64,000 nucleotides of DNA from Ottelia alismoides (lineage: Eukaryota > Streptophyta > Magnoliopsida > Alismatales > Hydrocharitaceae). Below, one piece after another: positions 9,780 to 20,443 of the stretch. Position 1 is the stretch's first letter, and every line of letters begins with the position of its first letter. Made by a program: the position numbers and the translations under genes. The stretch covers positions 930,001-994,000 of the forward strand of contig JAZKJV010000157.1 in the NCBI GenBank assembly GCA_037367405.1, in the 5' to 3' direction. The notes beneath the pieces were generated by a model. The model was given only the letters and a program-made list of their open reading frames with translations. It did no database searches and had not been told where the DNA came from.

Positions 9780-11441
9780 CGAAGATCTAAGAGGCAGTGT
9801 ACTTCTCATCTCATGTCTCATTTCACCTCTACTGCTACTTTATCTTCCATTAACAGAAGATATGCAGATGCTCTCATGAATATTTTCATTCCAAGAGACC
9901 ATCATAGTGTTTTGCAGGATTCCGGATGGCGACAGGCCATGGATGAAGAGATGGATGCTATATTTCCAGAGGGACATGGGATCTAGTGCAGTGTCCCAAG
10001 GGAACTAGACCTGTGGCATGCAGATGGGTCTTTACGACCAAGCAGTCACCTGATGGTTCCATTGACAAATTGAAAGCTCATCTTGTTGCGAAAGGCTTTA
10101 CATAAACATATGGAGGGAACTACTTTGAGACATTCCCACCGATTGCGCGAATGAGATCACTAAGGACTATTATCTCAGTAGCATCTAATAAGGTCTGGCC
10201 TATCTTTCAGTTAGATGTAAAAAAATGCCTTCCTATATGGCGGCCTTGATGAAGAGGTGTACATGATGCAGCCTCCGGGTTATGAAGTTGAGGGGGGTGT
10301 GGATGTCGACTTTGCAAGGCCATATATGGTCTGAAGCAGAGCCCAAGAACGTGGTTCGACAGATTTACTGCAGAAATAAGCACTCTTGGCTTCTAAAGAA
10401 CTGCATCTGACTATTATGTGTTTGTCAAAAGACGAACAACTGGTACTGTTATACTAGCAATCTATTGGATGACATGGTTGTCACAGGTGATGATGCTAAT
10501 GGGATAGTAGAGACCAAGGCCATCCTTCAGAAGATGTTTATTACCAAGGACCTTGGTCCTCTACGCTACTTCTTGGGCATAGAAATACTACGCACTATAG
10601 AGGGTCTTCATCTCTCGAAGAGGAAATATTGTCTGGACATTCTTACCGAAATCGGATTACGTGGATGCAAGCCGTCCGATATTCCTGCAGATCCAAAGAA
10701 ACACTTCACTTCCTCTGATCATGTCTTTGAAGACGTTACTCGATACAGAAGCCTGGTTGGCAAACTTCTTTACCTTACTGTCACCAGATCAGGTATTTCT
10801 TATGCAGCGAGCAAAGCTAGACAACACGTGGAGCAACCTCGTTATAATCACTAGCAAGATGTTCTTCAGATTCTACGATACTTGAAAGAATCACCAAGAT
10901 GTGGCCTGAGCAACCTTGTTATAGTCACTAGCAAGATGTTCTTCAGATTCTACGATACTTGAAAGAATCACCAAGACGTGGCCTCTTCTATGGGGCAAAT
11001 GGGCGCACTGATGTTATCGCATATGCTGATGCTGATTATGCAAGTTCGCTAGAGGATCAGCGCTCTACCACAGGATATGCTATGATGGTTGGAGGAAATC
11101 TCGTTACTTGGAGAAGCAAGAAACAGATTGTTGTGTCCAGATCTAGTGCAGAAGCAGAATATCGGGCGATGGCCCAAGTTACCTGTGAGATCACATGGTT
11201 ATTAACTTTTCTGCAAGAGCTTAGTATTATTGTCAGTACTCCTACTCCACTATATTGTGACAACAAATCTGCCATGCATATAGAGATCAACTGCCATTTT
11301 GTTCGTGATGTTGTCAGGATTACTCCTCATATCAGCACAAGTCTTCAGCTTGCATATGTCTTTACGAAGGCCTTACCCAAGAAACGTCGTTCTTGGATTG
11401 TTTTCAAGTTGAGCATGATTGATAGATATGCTCCAACTTGA
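9780..11441 (+). pseudogene. Copia-2 reverse transcriptase and RNase H, broken
   Basis: The RT N-terminus (GWRQAMDEEMDA at about 9926) is out of frame with later parts. An open segment at 10465-10854 begins with the catalytic DDMVVTGDD and continues with KDLGPLRYFLGIEILR. RNase H is open at 10959-11441, with AYADADYASS, TTGYAMMVGGNLVTWRSKKQ and SRSSAEAEYRAMA. A 77-bp tandem duplication (10831-10984) between them shifts the frame. The end of RNase H runs directly to the polypurine tract. Confidence 0.85.
10831..10984 (+). repeat. Tandem duplication, 2 x 77 bp, in Copia-2 pol
   Basis: Units 10831-10907 and 10908-10984 both start GAGCAACCT and end GTGGCCT. They differ at only a few positions. 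Because 77 is not a multiple of three, the second unit throws RNase H out of frame. Copia-1 has only one unit at the same place (about 3139-3205). Confidence 0.88.
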
Positions 11442-11448
11442 GGGGGAG
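11437..11448 (+). other. Copia-2 polypurine tract
   Basis: ACTTGAGGGGGAG directly precedes the 3' LTR start TGCTAGTAAT and serves as the plus-strand primer. It is almost identical to the Copia-1 tract. Confidence 0.85.
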
Positions 11449-11618
11449 TGCTAGTAATATATTCCACAACTCTTAATTCGTCATTGTAACCCCACTAAGG
11501 GCACTTATGTACTTTCTCCTCTTTTGGACTCTCTAGGATTTTTAGATTTTACTCCTATATAAGGACCCCTAGGCCTACAGAATAAATCAAGCTATTTCAT
11601 TCTTTCTTTTTCTCCACA
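11449..11618 (+). repeat. Copia-2 3' LTR (170 bp)
   Basis: It starts TGCTAGTAATATATTCC and ends CTTTTTCTCCACA. It contains CTATATAAGGACCCC, a TATA-like promoter at about 11562-11570. It is followed directly by the target duplication TAAAC. Confidence 0.9.
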
Positions 11619-11696
11619 TAAACTTCTCAGCATATTTGGTCAATCACGATCCATCTACTTTTTTAGATAGGAAACTTCAAGAAGAAGAGTGGGCTA
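11619..11696 (+). pseudogene. Copia-A integrase, middle piece
   Basis: Following the Copia-2 duplication, the sequence reads NFSAYLVNHDPSTFLDRKL and then QEEEWA. This matches the copia integrase block A-Y-L-I-N-R-S-P-S-T-x-L-x-x-K-x-P-E-E-x-W. It is a single open reading with no stop. It is cut at 11696 by Copia-3 and resumes at 20319. Confidence 0.75.
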
Positions 11697-12011
11697 TGTT
11701 GAGAAAATAGAAAGCGGAAGCGAACATGGAAAAAGATAAAGAACAAGAAAGAACGCGGGATTTTACGTGGAACCCTACTCCGTGAGGAGCGGGATGAAAC
11801 CACGGGAGAAGCCCTCAACGGGGCGTGTTTGTCTATTGACTTTCTCAATGGATACAGGAGGTTTGGGGCTCCTTATATAGCCTCTCCAGAGCCTCTAAGT
11901 CCCACCACTAGACGATGTGGGACTAAACACATGGATGGGATAAATGGATCTTTTCCAGGATCCATTTACCCTGCTACAACCCAATAGGCGCATATAACAA
12001 ATACTCTAACA
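11697..12011 (-). repeat. Copia-3 3' LTR (315 bp)
   Basis: On the minus strand it starts TGTTAGAGTATTTG and ends TTTTCTCAACA. It differs from the right LTR by few substitutions and small indels (for example TCCTTATATAGC here against a shorter TCTTAGC there). A TATATAAGGAGCC block on the minus strand near 11868-11880 is a likely promoter. Confidence 0.9.
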
Positions 12012-12023
12012 CTCCCCCTCAAG
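12012..12023 (-). other. Copia-3 polypurine tract
   Basis: On the minus strand it reads CTTGAGGGGGAG directly before the LTR start TGTTAGAG. It is the same type of tract as in Copia-1 and Copia-2. Confidence 0.88.
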
Positions 12024-14190
12024 CTGGAGCATGCAATGCTCAGCTTGGACAAACAGAAAGAAACTCAACTCAACGCTACAAGACACTACGGACAATATCA
12101 ACCCAACGCGCACATTGTTGCAGTCGAGGACATTGCTTCTCATGCCGTGCAGGTGAGGAGGACGAACAGGCTAGAGTGTGAGTCTGTTGAATCTCCTCGT
12201 AGGAGAGCATGTGCTCTGAATTGCGCCTGTCAGAGTCACTGCAACTGAAAATGAGTCTCCTCGTAGGAGTACTCTGGCCCACCATAATAATGTGGACAAC
12301 TGCTCCATCTCTGAAAAAAGGGCCGAACTGAAAAGGCCGTGGCGGAGCAATCCTCGTCAGAGTCCACGGTCGCTGGAGAATGGAGTCTGAAAATAGTCTC
12401 CTCGTAGGAGAACTGGGTCTCTCCCATCTGGCTCAGAGAATGGTGCACTGCTCTGGTGTACCTATGATACCACATGAAAACCCTTGCCAACATGGCATAG
12501 GGAATGGTCCTCTACTCTGGAGTCCCTATGGCTCACATGAAAACTCTGACTAACAAAACAAGAATAATGATGGGGACCTCTGCAAAAGATGGCAAACACG
12601 TGCTCATCTGAAAAGACCGCAAACATATACATGTCTAAACATGAGTCTTTATCTCGAGATCTCGAAAAATGGGCCTCTCATCATGGAGTGCATCGATCTT
12701 GGACTCTGACTAATCTGTCGAGCCTGAATCTGTGCATCAAACTGGGACTCGGAATCTGAAGTTCAAGTCTGGAATTGCGTATGGAAAAATCTTCATCTGA
12801 AAGACTGTAGAGTCTGAAAAATCTGGATGGTCTGGAGACTGACATATGAATCGGGATCAAGACCTGTGACTCTACATTTATACTTCCCCTTTCTCTCATA
12901 CTTGTCGGAAAATGAACATCGACAAAGTTGGGAGAAGACAATGAGATGGGGAAAATAACATAAGTTGGGAGAAGATAATGAGATGGAGAAAATAACATGA
13001 ACATTCAAAAACTTTCTTGCGGCCCCTTTTTTTTCATTCATTTTTTTAAGCCGCCACCTTTTAAAAAAAAAACATTTTTTAAAGCCGTTTCAACATTTTT
13101 TCGTCTTTCACCTTTTTTTAAACATATGCGTACGACTTTTTGTATTGTGTACGCGCCTCTTTTTTTTAATGCAATTTTTTTCAAATAACAGCCCACTTGG
13201 GCTAAAATAATCAGCTCCCCCTTTTCCTTTTTTTCCTTTTAATCATCAAACCAGGTCTTAACAAAAAAAATTTTTAATTTGCCTGCAGCCTCCTTTTTTT
13301 CTTTTTTTATATATTTGCCCTTGGCATATGGACCCTTCATTTATCTAGGGTTCTCTGATTGGAAACCCTCTCACGATGGCACCTCTTCTGCGCCGTCGTT
13401 GGAAGAGGAAGGGCATCTTACGAAGAAGCCGCTGCAGGAGCTCAAGAGGAAGGGGGATCGCCGTCAGCGCGCCTGGGGTCGCATGCGAATCGTCGGGGGA
13501 AGGGGGGCGGGGGTGCACCGCCAATCTCTGAAGGGGGCGATGGTGATGAAGCCAGCCTGCGAGCTGGAGATGGGAGAAGAGGGCTGCTGCAGGAGCGCGC
13601 GATGATGCACGCGATGGAGGGATGCGCGGGCTCCTCGCGCGGAGGGAGATGGAGTGGAGCCGCTAGGGTTCCCAGGAAGCCGCCTGGACTGGAGCAGGGA
13701 AGGCTCGAGGACACGGTGATGCTACTGCACCGCATGGGAAGGCGTCGCCGCCTGGGAGGTGGTGCAACCCATAACACGTCGCCCCAGCCCCAACAGGGGT
13801 TCTGATGATGTCACCGCCGCCGCCAAGAGGGCGCGCGTGATCAGGGGGAGGGGCAGCCATCGCCTGCGCGAGGGAAGGTGCCGGGATGCGCCGCCAAGGC
13901 GTGCGGGGTCAGGAGACCTGGAGGGTTGCTCTGCTGCCCGCGCACATCGGGGAACCGCCTTGGCCAGGAGAGCCGCCTGGAGTGCGATGTTGAAAACCGC
14001 GCAAGAGAGAAGAAGAGTTTGAATATGGCCACGTGGGACGATGGGATGCGCAGGATGTCGATGTAGATTTGAATATGGCAACCATATGCGGCCTAGAACT
14101 TGGTCAGAACACGACAGAATCCTTCTTGTCGATCACGCCAGATGAACTGGATTTAGGGTTCTGAAAGAAAACCCTCAAAAACTGTCATAG
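12024..14190 (-). other. Copia-3 internal region without gag-pol
   Basis: Three zones can be seen. 12024-12990 holds complex sequence with three copies of a palindromic 13-mer. 12990-13330 is a low-complexity zone of T and A runs. 13330-14090 is GC-rich, with broken overlapping open frames on both strands that carry no recognised domain. The GC-rich zone could be a captured host gene 5' end, because its composition is unlike the rest of the element. 14090-14190 includes copies of AGGGTT/AACCCT near the LINE insertion site. No protein of the zone was recognised. Confidence 0.55.
12193..12410. repeat. Three copies of palindrome CTCCTCGTAGGAG
   Basis: Exact copies lie at 12193-12205, 12257-12269 and 12398-12410. 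Each can form a 5-bp stem with a 3-base loop. The second and third are preceded by a shared CTGAAAAT(G/A)(A/-)GT context, so they are parts of a longer decayed repeat unit. Confidence 0.8.
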
Positions 14191-14206
14191 GGTGTCAAAA
14201 GGGAGG

Positions 14207-15925
14207 ATGGAGCGTTGGTGGAGAGCGAAGGCGAAAGGCGGGGAGTCGTCCGGAAACTCGGGTCCGGGTGGTGCTGCTCTCCCTGGTGGGGATGAAGGGA
14301 AGGGGAAGGGGGTGATCTTCGGGGTCGCTGCTGGGTCTCGGAGTGGGGAAGGTGGCGAGGAGCGGCGGGACACGGAGGACGCATGGGTGCAAGTCTCGCA
14401 TAAGAAGTCTGGAAAGCGGTGTTTCCGCTGCGGCGATCGTGGTCATGTTGCTTCTTTCTGTTCTCTTCCTGCTCGTTGTTATGCATACGGGAAGCCAGGT
14501 CCAAGCTTCATGTTGGCTCGTTCATGGTCGTGGCCCTCCACCATCCGGGTTGAACTCTTCTTCGGGGAATCCTCAGAGCATGTCGGCCTCTCGTTCGGCG
14601 TTCTCCGACCCTGTTGCCTGGAGAGGGGCGCGCTCTTTTGCTCAGGTGGTGGCACCTCGTATCTGTTCGTCGGGCGATGGTCTTCTTGGTGCGGGTGCTG
14701 AGGTGGGTGTTGATGTTGCCTCGGCTGGGTTGGTTGGAGTGGGGGATGTTTCGCCGGTGGGGGAAGGCATGCAACGAGAGGACGTGCTAGGGAAGGCGTT
14801 GCTTGGGAAGGCGGTGCATAGGGAGGGGGTGCATGACGAGGGTGGGCGCGTCGAGGCAGTGGGGCTTGCTTGTCGGCACAACGTGGCTTGGGTGTTGTCA
14901 GGTCTCATCTTTTTGGCTTCCTGGGTCCCCTCTTCCGTGGGGATTTTCAAGTTTTGGATTCTTCCCGTTGCTGTGTGCGTGGCCAGTCCCTGGAGCAACG
15001 GGATAGGCTTCTGCGGAATTGGTCTACCGAAGATGTTGCTTGGAGATTGGTCCTAGTTGCGGATGGTGCTTTCTCAGACACTGATTTCTGTGAGGCGGAG
15101 CTTCGCGGTGTTCCCTTCCTCTCTATGACTATCCCTTGCCTCTGCAAGGCATTCCGGCGATGGGAGGAGATTTTGGCGATCGTGGATGATGGTCTTGCGC
15201 CGGATGCGGATTGGAAGGTTACTCGGGTCCTCTTGGAGTGCAGCAAGGGTTTCCTTCGCGGTGCGCCTGGCAAGATTTTCTTCAGTTCCTTGAAAGTTGG
15301 CCGGTGGCGGATCAAGGTGGAGCTGTCCATCGTCGCCCCTTCGCCGGCGTCGGTGGCTGATTCTGATCGGGTGGATTTGCTGGCCGGTTCGTTCGTCTCG
15401 GGGGCTAGGAACGACGCTTCGTCTTCGGGTTGCCAGCTGGCGCGTTTCGGAGGATATTCTGAAGCGTCGCACCCCATGCATGACTCATCTTGTCCCTTCG
15501 ACGTGCCTCTTCGGTTACTGCGCCTTTCGTCTGCAAGTCCCGGTTTCTCTGAGTTGAGGGCGTCCGAGGAGGATTCCTTTCCTCATTCTCGCCCGATTTT
15601 GTCGGCTAGTGCGTTGCATTTTCGATTCTCGGGTCCTCTGGCGGGTCGTGGTCCTTTGGACGTTGGCGGGTCCCTCAATTTCGGATCTGGCCGTGGGCCT
15701 GGATGCCGAGTGCCCCGATTACCTTTCCCGAGTCTGGTGCGGATAGGCCCCGGGTCCAAATCGAGGAATTGTGGTATTTTTCAGACTTGGTGGGAGATCA
15801 GTTGGCGATGGCTTCTATTGCTTCCCCCTTGGGGTCCTCTTCGGACGTGGTTGATGCTTCCGAGGGGGGGGGCTATCGACAGGCGCTCGGGGAAGAGGTA
15901 CAGGAGGCGTAAAAGCTCCCGGTAG
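14207..15925 (+). pseudogene. LINE-1 ORF1 (zinc-knuckle nucleic-acid-binding protein), frameshifted
   Basis: The likely start is the ATG at 14207, 16 bases from the element's end. The N-terminus is basic and Gly-rich. A CCHC knuckle with CFRCGDRGHVASFC follows at about 14430-14471, then RSFAQVVAP at about 14632. The frame shifts after the knuckle and again near 14930-15000. The last part (to 15925) holds a WKVTRVLLECSKGFLR and LKVGRWRIKVEL region typical of plant L1 ORF1. The protein would coat the LINE RNA. The order and size suit the family. Confidence 0.75.
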
Positions 15926-16020
15926 GGTTCTTTGGTGAGGCATTCCTGCGCGACTCAGCGGGAAGCTGTGGCGGAAGCTGCAGGTCTCAGTAGTCTTGGG
16001 GGAAGTCCTGATGGTTTTTA

Positions 16021-19000
16021 ATGAAGGTTCTATCATGGAATGTTAGGAGCCTTGGGGAGGCCGACAAGCGTTGCTCTTTGGGCTCGCGACTGTCCGAATG
16101 GTGCTGTGATATTGCTCTTATCCAAGAAACGAAATTGAGAGCTGTGGATGATACCCTCTGGCGCTCTTTTGGTGTGGGTTCTATGGACGAATTCCGAGTG
16201 GTGGATGCGGTGGGGTCGGCGGGGGGTTTTTTGATTGCTTGGCGTTCTGCGGTCTTCTCTTTCACCTCGGTTCTGGCGGGGAGACATATGATCTCGGTTG
16301 TGTTGACTCGGGCTGACTCTCTTGAGCCTATGGTGTTTTCTTGTATTTATGCCCTAACTTGTCATGTCCTGAGGAAGGATTTGTGGGAGGACCTTCGCGC
16401 GGCGGCTTCTATGTTCGGGGGGCTTCCTTGGCTCTTGGGGGCGATTTCAATGTCACGCTCCACTCTTGCGATCGTCCCCGGGGCAGGGGTGGCCAGGATC
16501 CGAGGTCGCTTGATTTTATTGAGATTTTGGATGAGCTTGCTTTAGAGGGCTTGGTCCCTCATGATATCTCTTATACTTGGAGGAATAATTCTACTCGTTC
16601 TAGAATCGATCGATTCTTGGCATCTGGGAAACTGTTGGAGGCCTTCCCTCTTTGCGCGGTGTCTTCTCGCCCTCGCTCTTTCTCCGATCATACTCCCATT
16701 ATGTGGGAGTCTAGCGAGGGACATCGGTCGCGGGGTCTATTCCGCTATGAGAAATGCTGGTTGTCGGAGCCTAACTTCAAGCAGGTGGTGCAGGAGCATT
16801 GGGTTCATGCTTCGGTCGTGGGGTCTGTGGCCCACAGACTTGATCAGAAGCTTGTGTCGTTGCGAAAAGTGCTTGCGGGCTTCAAGAAGGAATCCAGGTT
16901 GGCGCGTATTGCTATCAGGGCGGCGGCGGAGGAGGTCATCACGCGCCATGATCAGATGGAGAACGAGCGGGACCTTTTGCCTGAGGAGCTTCTCGATCGG
17001 CTCTCTGCTCAGTACCAAGTTGCGACGGATGACAAGAAAAGAAACATTGAATGGCGGCAGCGGTCGCGCTTGAGATGGCTCAAAGAGGGTGATGCGAATA
17101 CGGCCCTCTTTCACCGTGTGGCTAGTAGCAGAAAGCGTGCTAATTTGATGAGGGGTATTTCTATTAATGGTGTTCAGGTTTGCGGGGAGAGGGAGATGGG
17201 GATTGCCATCGTGGATCATTTCAAGCGCTTCTCGTCGTCTTGCTCCCCGCGTAGGTGGCGCTGGCTGGGTCTTGGGGCGCCTTCTCTGTCGGCCTCCGAC
17301 TCTGGGCTTTTGACTCGCCCTATCTCTTTGGAGGAGGTTAAGGAGGCTGTGTGGGATATAAATGTTGATTCTTCCCTGGGTCCCGATGGCTTCTCGGTGG
17401 CGTTTTATCGTGATTTCTGGGAGTTGGTGGCTAGTGATGTGATGGAGGTGGTGTCCGAATTTTGTGTGGATAACTCTGGCTTTGATCGGATTAATAGGGC
17501 CAACATTGTTTTGATCCCTAAATCCACGGTGCCGCAGCGTATCGAGGATTATCGGCCTATCTCCGTCTCTAATGGCATTTATCTTATTGTAGCTAAAGTT
17601 TTAGTCGGACGATTGGCTCGGGTTTTGGACTCTCTTGTCTCTCCGACCCAGGCTGCTTTTATTAGGGGCAGGAAGATTGCGGATAGCATTGCGGTAGCCT
17701 CGGAGTTGGTCGCTGAATGGAAGAACAATCACAAGAAGGGGTTCTTTGGAAGGTCGACTTTGCTAAGGCATACCACTGCTTGGAGTGGCGGTTTTTGTGG
17801 TCTGTTCTGAGAAGGCGAGGTTTCCCTGAGGTATGGATTTTGTGGATGCGCAGGTGCGTCACCACCGCCTCCCTCTCGGTGTTGATCAATGGTCGGGCGG
17901 TCGGTGGCTTCTTCCAGCCAAGAAGGGGTGTGCGCCAGGGGTGTCCCTTCGCTCCCCTCCTCTTTGTGTTGGCTTCGGATGTCCTTGCGCGTATGGTGGA
18001 CCGCGTAATTGAGGCTGGGCTGTCTAACGGATTCTGTAAGGGCGCACTCTGTGTGCCCTTGGTCCAATTTGTGGACGATACTATATGCTTTATTGAGGGT
18101 GGCACTGCTGAGGTCTCCGATATGGCGACCAATCTCGACCTTTTCAAGAATTATCGGGAATGATGTTAATGGTTCTAAATCCAAGGTGATTCCCTTCGGC
18201 ATGCCGCACGAGGAGACGGCGGAGTGCGGTCGGTTGCTGGGATCTCCTCCAGATGAGTTTCCTATTGATTATCTTGGCTTACCTTTGGTGGTGGGGCGGG
18301 CCAGGATCCGGGACTGACGATTGATTGTTGAGCGCATGGAATCGCGCCTTGCTGGATGGTGCGCGGCTTTGCTCTCTAAAAGGGGGGCGTCTTGTTCTTC
18401 TTAAGTCTGCGCTTTCCTCTATCCCGATTTACTTCCTCTCTATTCGCCGTATGCCGGCGGGGATTCGCTTGAGACTTGAACGTTGTATGCATCGCTTTTT
18501 GTGGGGAAGGAAGGGGGAGGAGGGTAGGGGTCTTCATCTTGTCGCATGGGATGAGGTTACTAAGTCAAAGCGGAATGATGGCCAGGGTATGCGGAGGCTG
18601 GAGGTGGTGAATGATGCTCTTTTACTAGTGGGTGAGTAGAATTTGGGGGAAGAGTGATAACTTCTTTATCTCTGTTCTCAGGGAGTTCATGGGCGATGAT
18701 AGGCTGGGGTTGGCGCGGGGGGCCGAGAACGTTCGTCATTCTACGTTTTGGCGTAATGTGATGGATGCCTTTGCAAGGAATGCTTCGTTGTTTATCCTGG
18801 TGCTGGGGAAGGGGGATTCCTTCAAGTTTTGGATTGACGATTGGTCGGGAAAAGGTCCTTTTCGGGAGCGCTTCCCGCGCTTGTTTGCTTTAGCGTCTCA
18901 TAAAGACGCGTCGGTTGCACATTGCTAGTTGGATGGTTGCTGGTGTCCGCGCTTTCTCGCGAATTTCTCGGATCAGCGGATTGATGATTTTGTTTCTCTG

Positions 19001-19558
19001 TTGTACGCCATTCGTGACTTTGCTAGGCCGAACGAGGATGTGGATCACTGGTCTAGGAAGGACGGTCCCTTCTCCACGCGCAAGGCATATCGGGCAATGG
19101 TTCCTCCACCTCCTTCCGATGTTGCTCTCCTTGTGCGCGATTGTTGGTTTTTGGGGGGTTAACGGCTGCCGGAGCGCATTGGTTTCTTCCTGTGGCTTCT
19201 TCACAGACGGAGGTTGATGACGCGTGATCGCTGTGCTAGATTCTTTGATAGCATCAATGCTAACTGTATCCTCTGTAACTTGGAGGTGGAAACTATTGAT
19301 CACCTTTTCTTCAAGTGCCTCATGGTTCGAGGGATCTGGGATGATTTGCCTTGGGTGAGGTCGGACAACCTTTATGCTTTTTGCGAGATTCTTTGGAGCA
19401 ACAGGAACAGGGATAGGAGAGATTTGTTGGCCCCCATCGCAAGGTTGTGGTGCATCTGGCTGGGAAGGAACGAGGCTCTCTTCTCCGGTCAACGGTTCTA
19501 TCGGGAAAATATTATTATCCTTTGCTCGCGCTTTCTCGATGACTGGTGTGCAGTGTAG
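16021..19558 (+). pseudogene. LINE-1 ORF2 (endonuclease, reverse transcriptase, zf-RVT), frameshifted
   Basis: The start ATG at 16021 gives MKVLSWNVRSLGE with the endonuclease N-W-N-x-R motif, then IQETK. The frame shifts near 16436, and the block GGDFNVTLHS follows in another frame, then SYTW and SDHTPI. RT shows PGPDGFS-like LGPDGFSVAFY (about 17380), IPKSTVPQRIEDYRPIS, the KVDFAKAYHCLEW block (after a frameshift near 17745), RQGCPFAPLLF and the catalytic FVDDTICFI at about 18069. After further breaks comes the zf-RVT region with FSTRKAYRAM and C-I-L-C-N...H-L-F-F-K-C (about 19267-19318). The end is at 19558. Confidence 0.85.
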
Positions 19559-19749
19559 GCTTTGGGTCTTGTTCTTGTGGGCTGACGTTGTTCGGTTGCA
19601 TTTTCATTTCCTATTTTGGGTATTCTTCACTTTTTTCCCTCCTCCCATTCTTTGTGATTACCTTTGTTTATTTCTTTTATATATTATTGGGGCGAACACC
19701 ATTGAGTGTTTCCCCCTTTTTTGAGCCTCAAAAAAAAACTTTGTCATAG

Positions 19750-19997
19750 ATGAACTTTAGAACATGCGGAAATCGATGATGGCTTCGAGCATATTTAGGG
19801 TTTCCCGAAAACCCATGTTAGAAAATGAATCTCTAATCTTGAAAAAAAAAATAATCCTCAAAAAAAATGAATCTCTAATCTCTGAGCTTCAAAAAAAAAT
19901 GAATCTCTAATCTTGAACAAATAATAAGCCTCAAATAATCCATTACAATCGAATCTCGAATAAGAAAAGAACATAAAAATTCCTCGAGAATCGAACC
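19750..19997 (-). other. Copia-3 leader between primer site and LINE insertion
   Basis: This is the short internal part on the 5' side of Copia-3. It has three irregular repeats of AAATGAATCTCTAATCT separated by A-runs (about 19825-19920). No reading frame of note. It joins to 14190 when the LINE is removed. Confidence 0.65.
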
Positions 19998-20009
19998 CGC
20001 TCTATACCA
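19998..20009 (-). other. Copia-3 primer binding site
   Basis: On the minus strand TGGTATAGAGCG follows the LTR end CTCAACA directly. It matches the iMet-type copia site TGGTATCAGAGC with one base lost. The following GGGTTCGATTC resembles tRNA T-arm sequence and may be an extended primer match. Confidence 0.8.
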
Positions 20010-20318
20010 TGTTGAGAAAATAGAAAGCGGAAGCGAACATGGAAAAAGATAAAGAACAAGAAAGAACGCGGGATTTTACGTGGAACCCTACTCCGTGAGG
20101 AGCGGGATGAAACCACGGGAGAAGCCCTCAACAGGGCGTGTTTGTCTATTGACTTTCTCAATGGATACAGGAGGTCTGGGGCTCTTAGCCTCTCCAGAAC
20201 CTCCAAGTCCCACCACTAGACGATGTGGGACTAACACATGGATGGGATAAATGGATCTTCTCCAGGATCCATTTACCCTGCTACAACCCAATAGGCGCAT
20301 ATAACAAATACTCTAACA
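20010..20318 (-). repeat. Copia-3 5' LTR (309 bp)
   Basis: This is the right-hand copy, with the same terminal bases as 11697-12011. It lacks the CTTATA of the left copy in the promoter-like block, giving a deletion of about six bases. The duplication GGCTA follows. Confidence 0.9.
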
Positions 20319-20443
20319 GGCTAGAAAGGAAGTCACTCTTTCTCACTTAAGTGTTTATTGATGTATGACTTTATTCACATTGAACAAGATGACAAAGGAA
20401 AGCTAGTACAAAAAAAGTATATCTTCATTGGATATAGTACAGT
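20319..20443 (+). pseudogene. Copia-A integrase C-terminal piece
   Basis: Reading resumes from 11696 as RKEVTLSHL, then VHIEQDDKGKLVQKKYIFIG in a shifted frame. This matches GKKVSLSHLKVFGC and HIPKDERxKLDxKxKKCIFLGY of Tnt1-like elements. A TGA stop and one shift lie within it. It is cut at 20443 by a hAT MITE inside the GYST codons. Confidence 0.75.

Larger units (their letters stand above)
6177..11618 (+). mobile_element. Copia-2: complete but decayed Ty1/copia LTR retrotransposon
   Basis: Both ends are defined. The 5' LTR begins TGTTACTAATAT at 6177. The 3' LTR ends CTCCACA at 11618. A perfect 5-bp target duplication TAAAC flanks it (6172-6176 and 11619-11623). It has a tRNA-iMet primer site, gag, protease, integrase, RT, RNase H and a polypurine tract in copia order. 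Total length is 5442 bp, including a 215-bp MITE and a 77-bp internal duplication. It is inserted in the integrase of Copia-A. The LTRs differ by a deletion of about 50 bases in the left copy and many substitutions, so it is old. It is the same family as Copia-1. Confidence 0.93.
14191..19738 (+). mobile_element. LINE-1: near full-length plant L1-type retrotransposon
   Basis: It has ORF1, ORF2 with endonuclease, RT and zf-RVT, a 3' UTR and a short poly(A) at 19730-19738. The shared TGTCATAG at 14183-14190 and 19742-19749 is the core of the target duplication, preceded on both sides by A-runs ending ACT, as expected for cleavage at an A/T-rich site. The 3' UTR ends GGGGCGAACACC, GTGTTTCCCCC, GAGCCTC and the A-run. 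GC content is much higher than the surroundings. At least six frameshifts or stops make it inactive. It is inserted in Copia-3 and transcribed opposite to it. Confidence 0.9.
11697..20318 (-). mobile_element. Copia-3: non-coding LTR retrotransposon with nested LINE
   Basis: Two LTRs in the same orientation (11697-12011 and 20010-20318) begin and end with the TGTTGAGAAAATAG / CTCTAACA pattern and are nearly identical. A perfect 5-bp duplication GGCTA flanks the element (11692-11696 and 20319-20323). The primer site lies next to the right LTR and the polypurine tract next to the left LTR, so transcription is on the minus strand. Without the nested LINE the internal part is only about 2.4 kb and shows no gag or pol. 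It is therefore a non-autonomous element, LARD-like in form, that would depend on proteins of a related copia. It is inserted in Copia-A integrase. Confidence 0.9.

Noticed and set aside
13279..14081. Several open frames on both strands in the Copia-3 GC-rich zone
   Set aside because: No domain, low-complexity residues and mutual overlap. Kept as a possible captured region but not as a gene.
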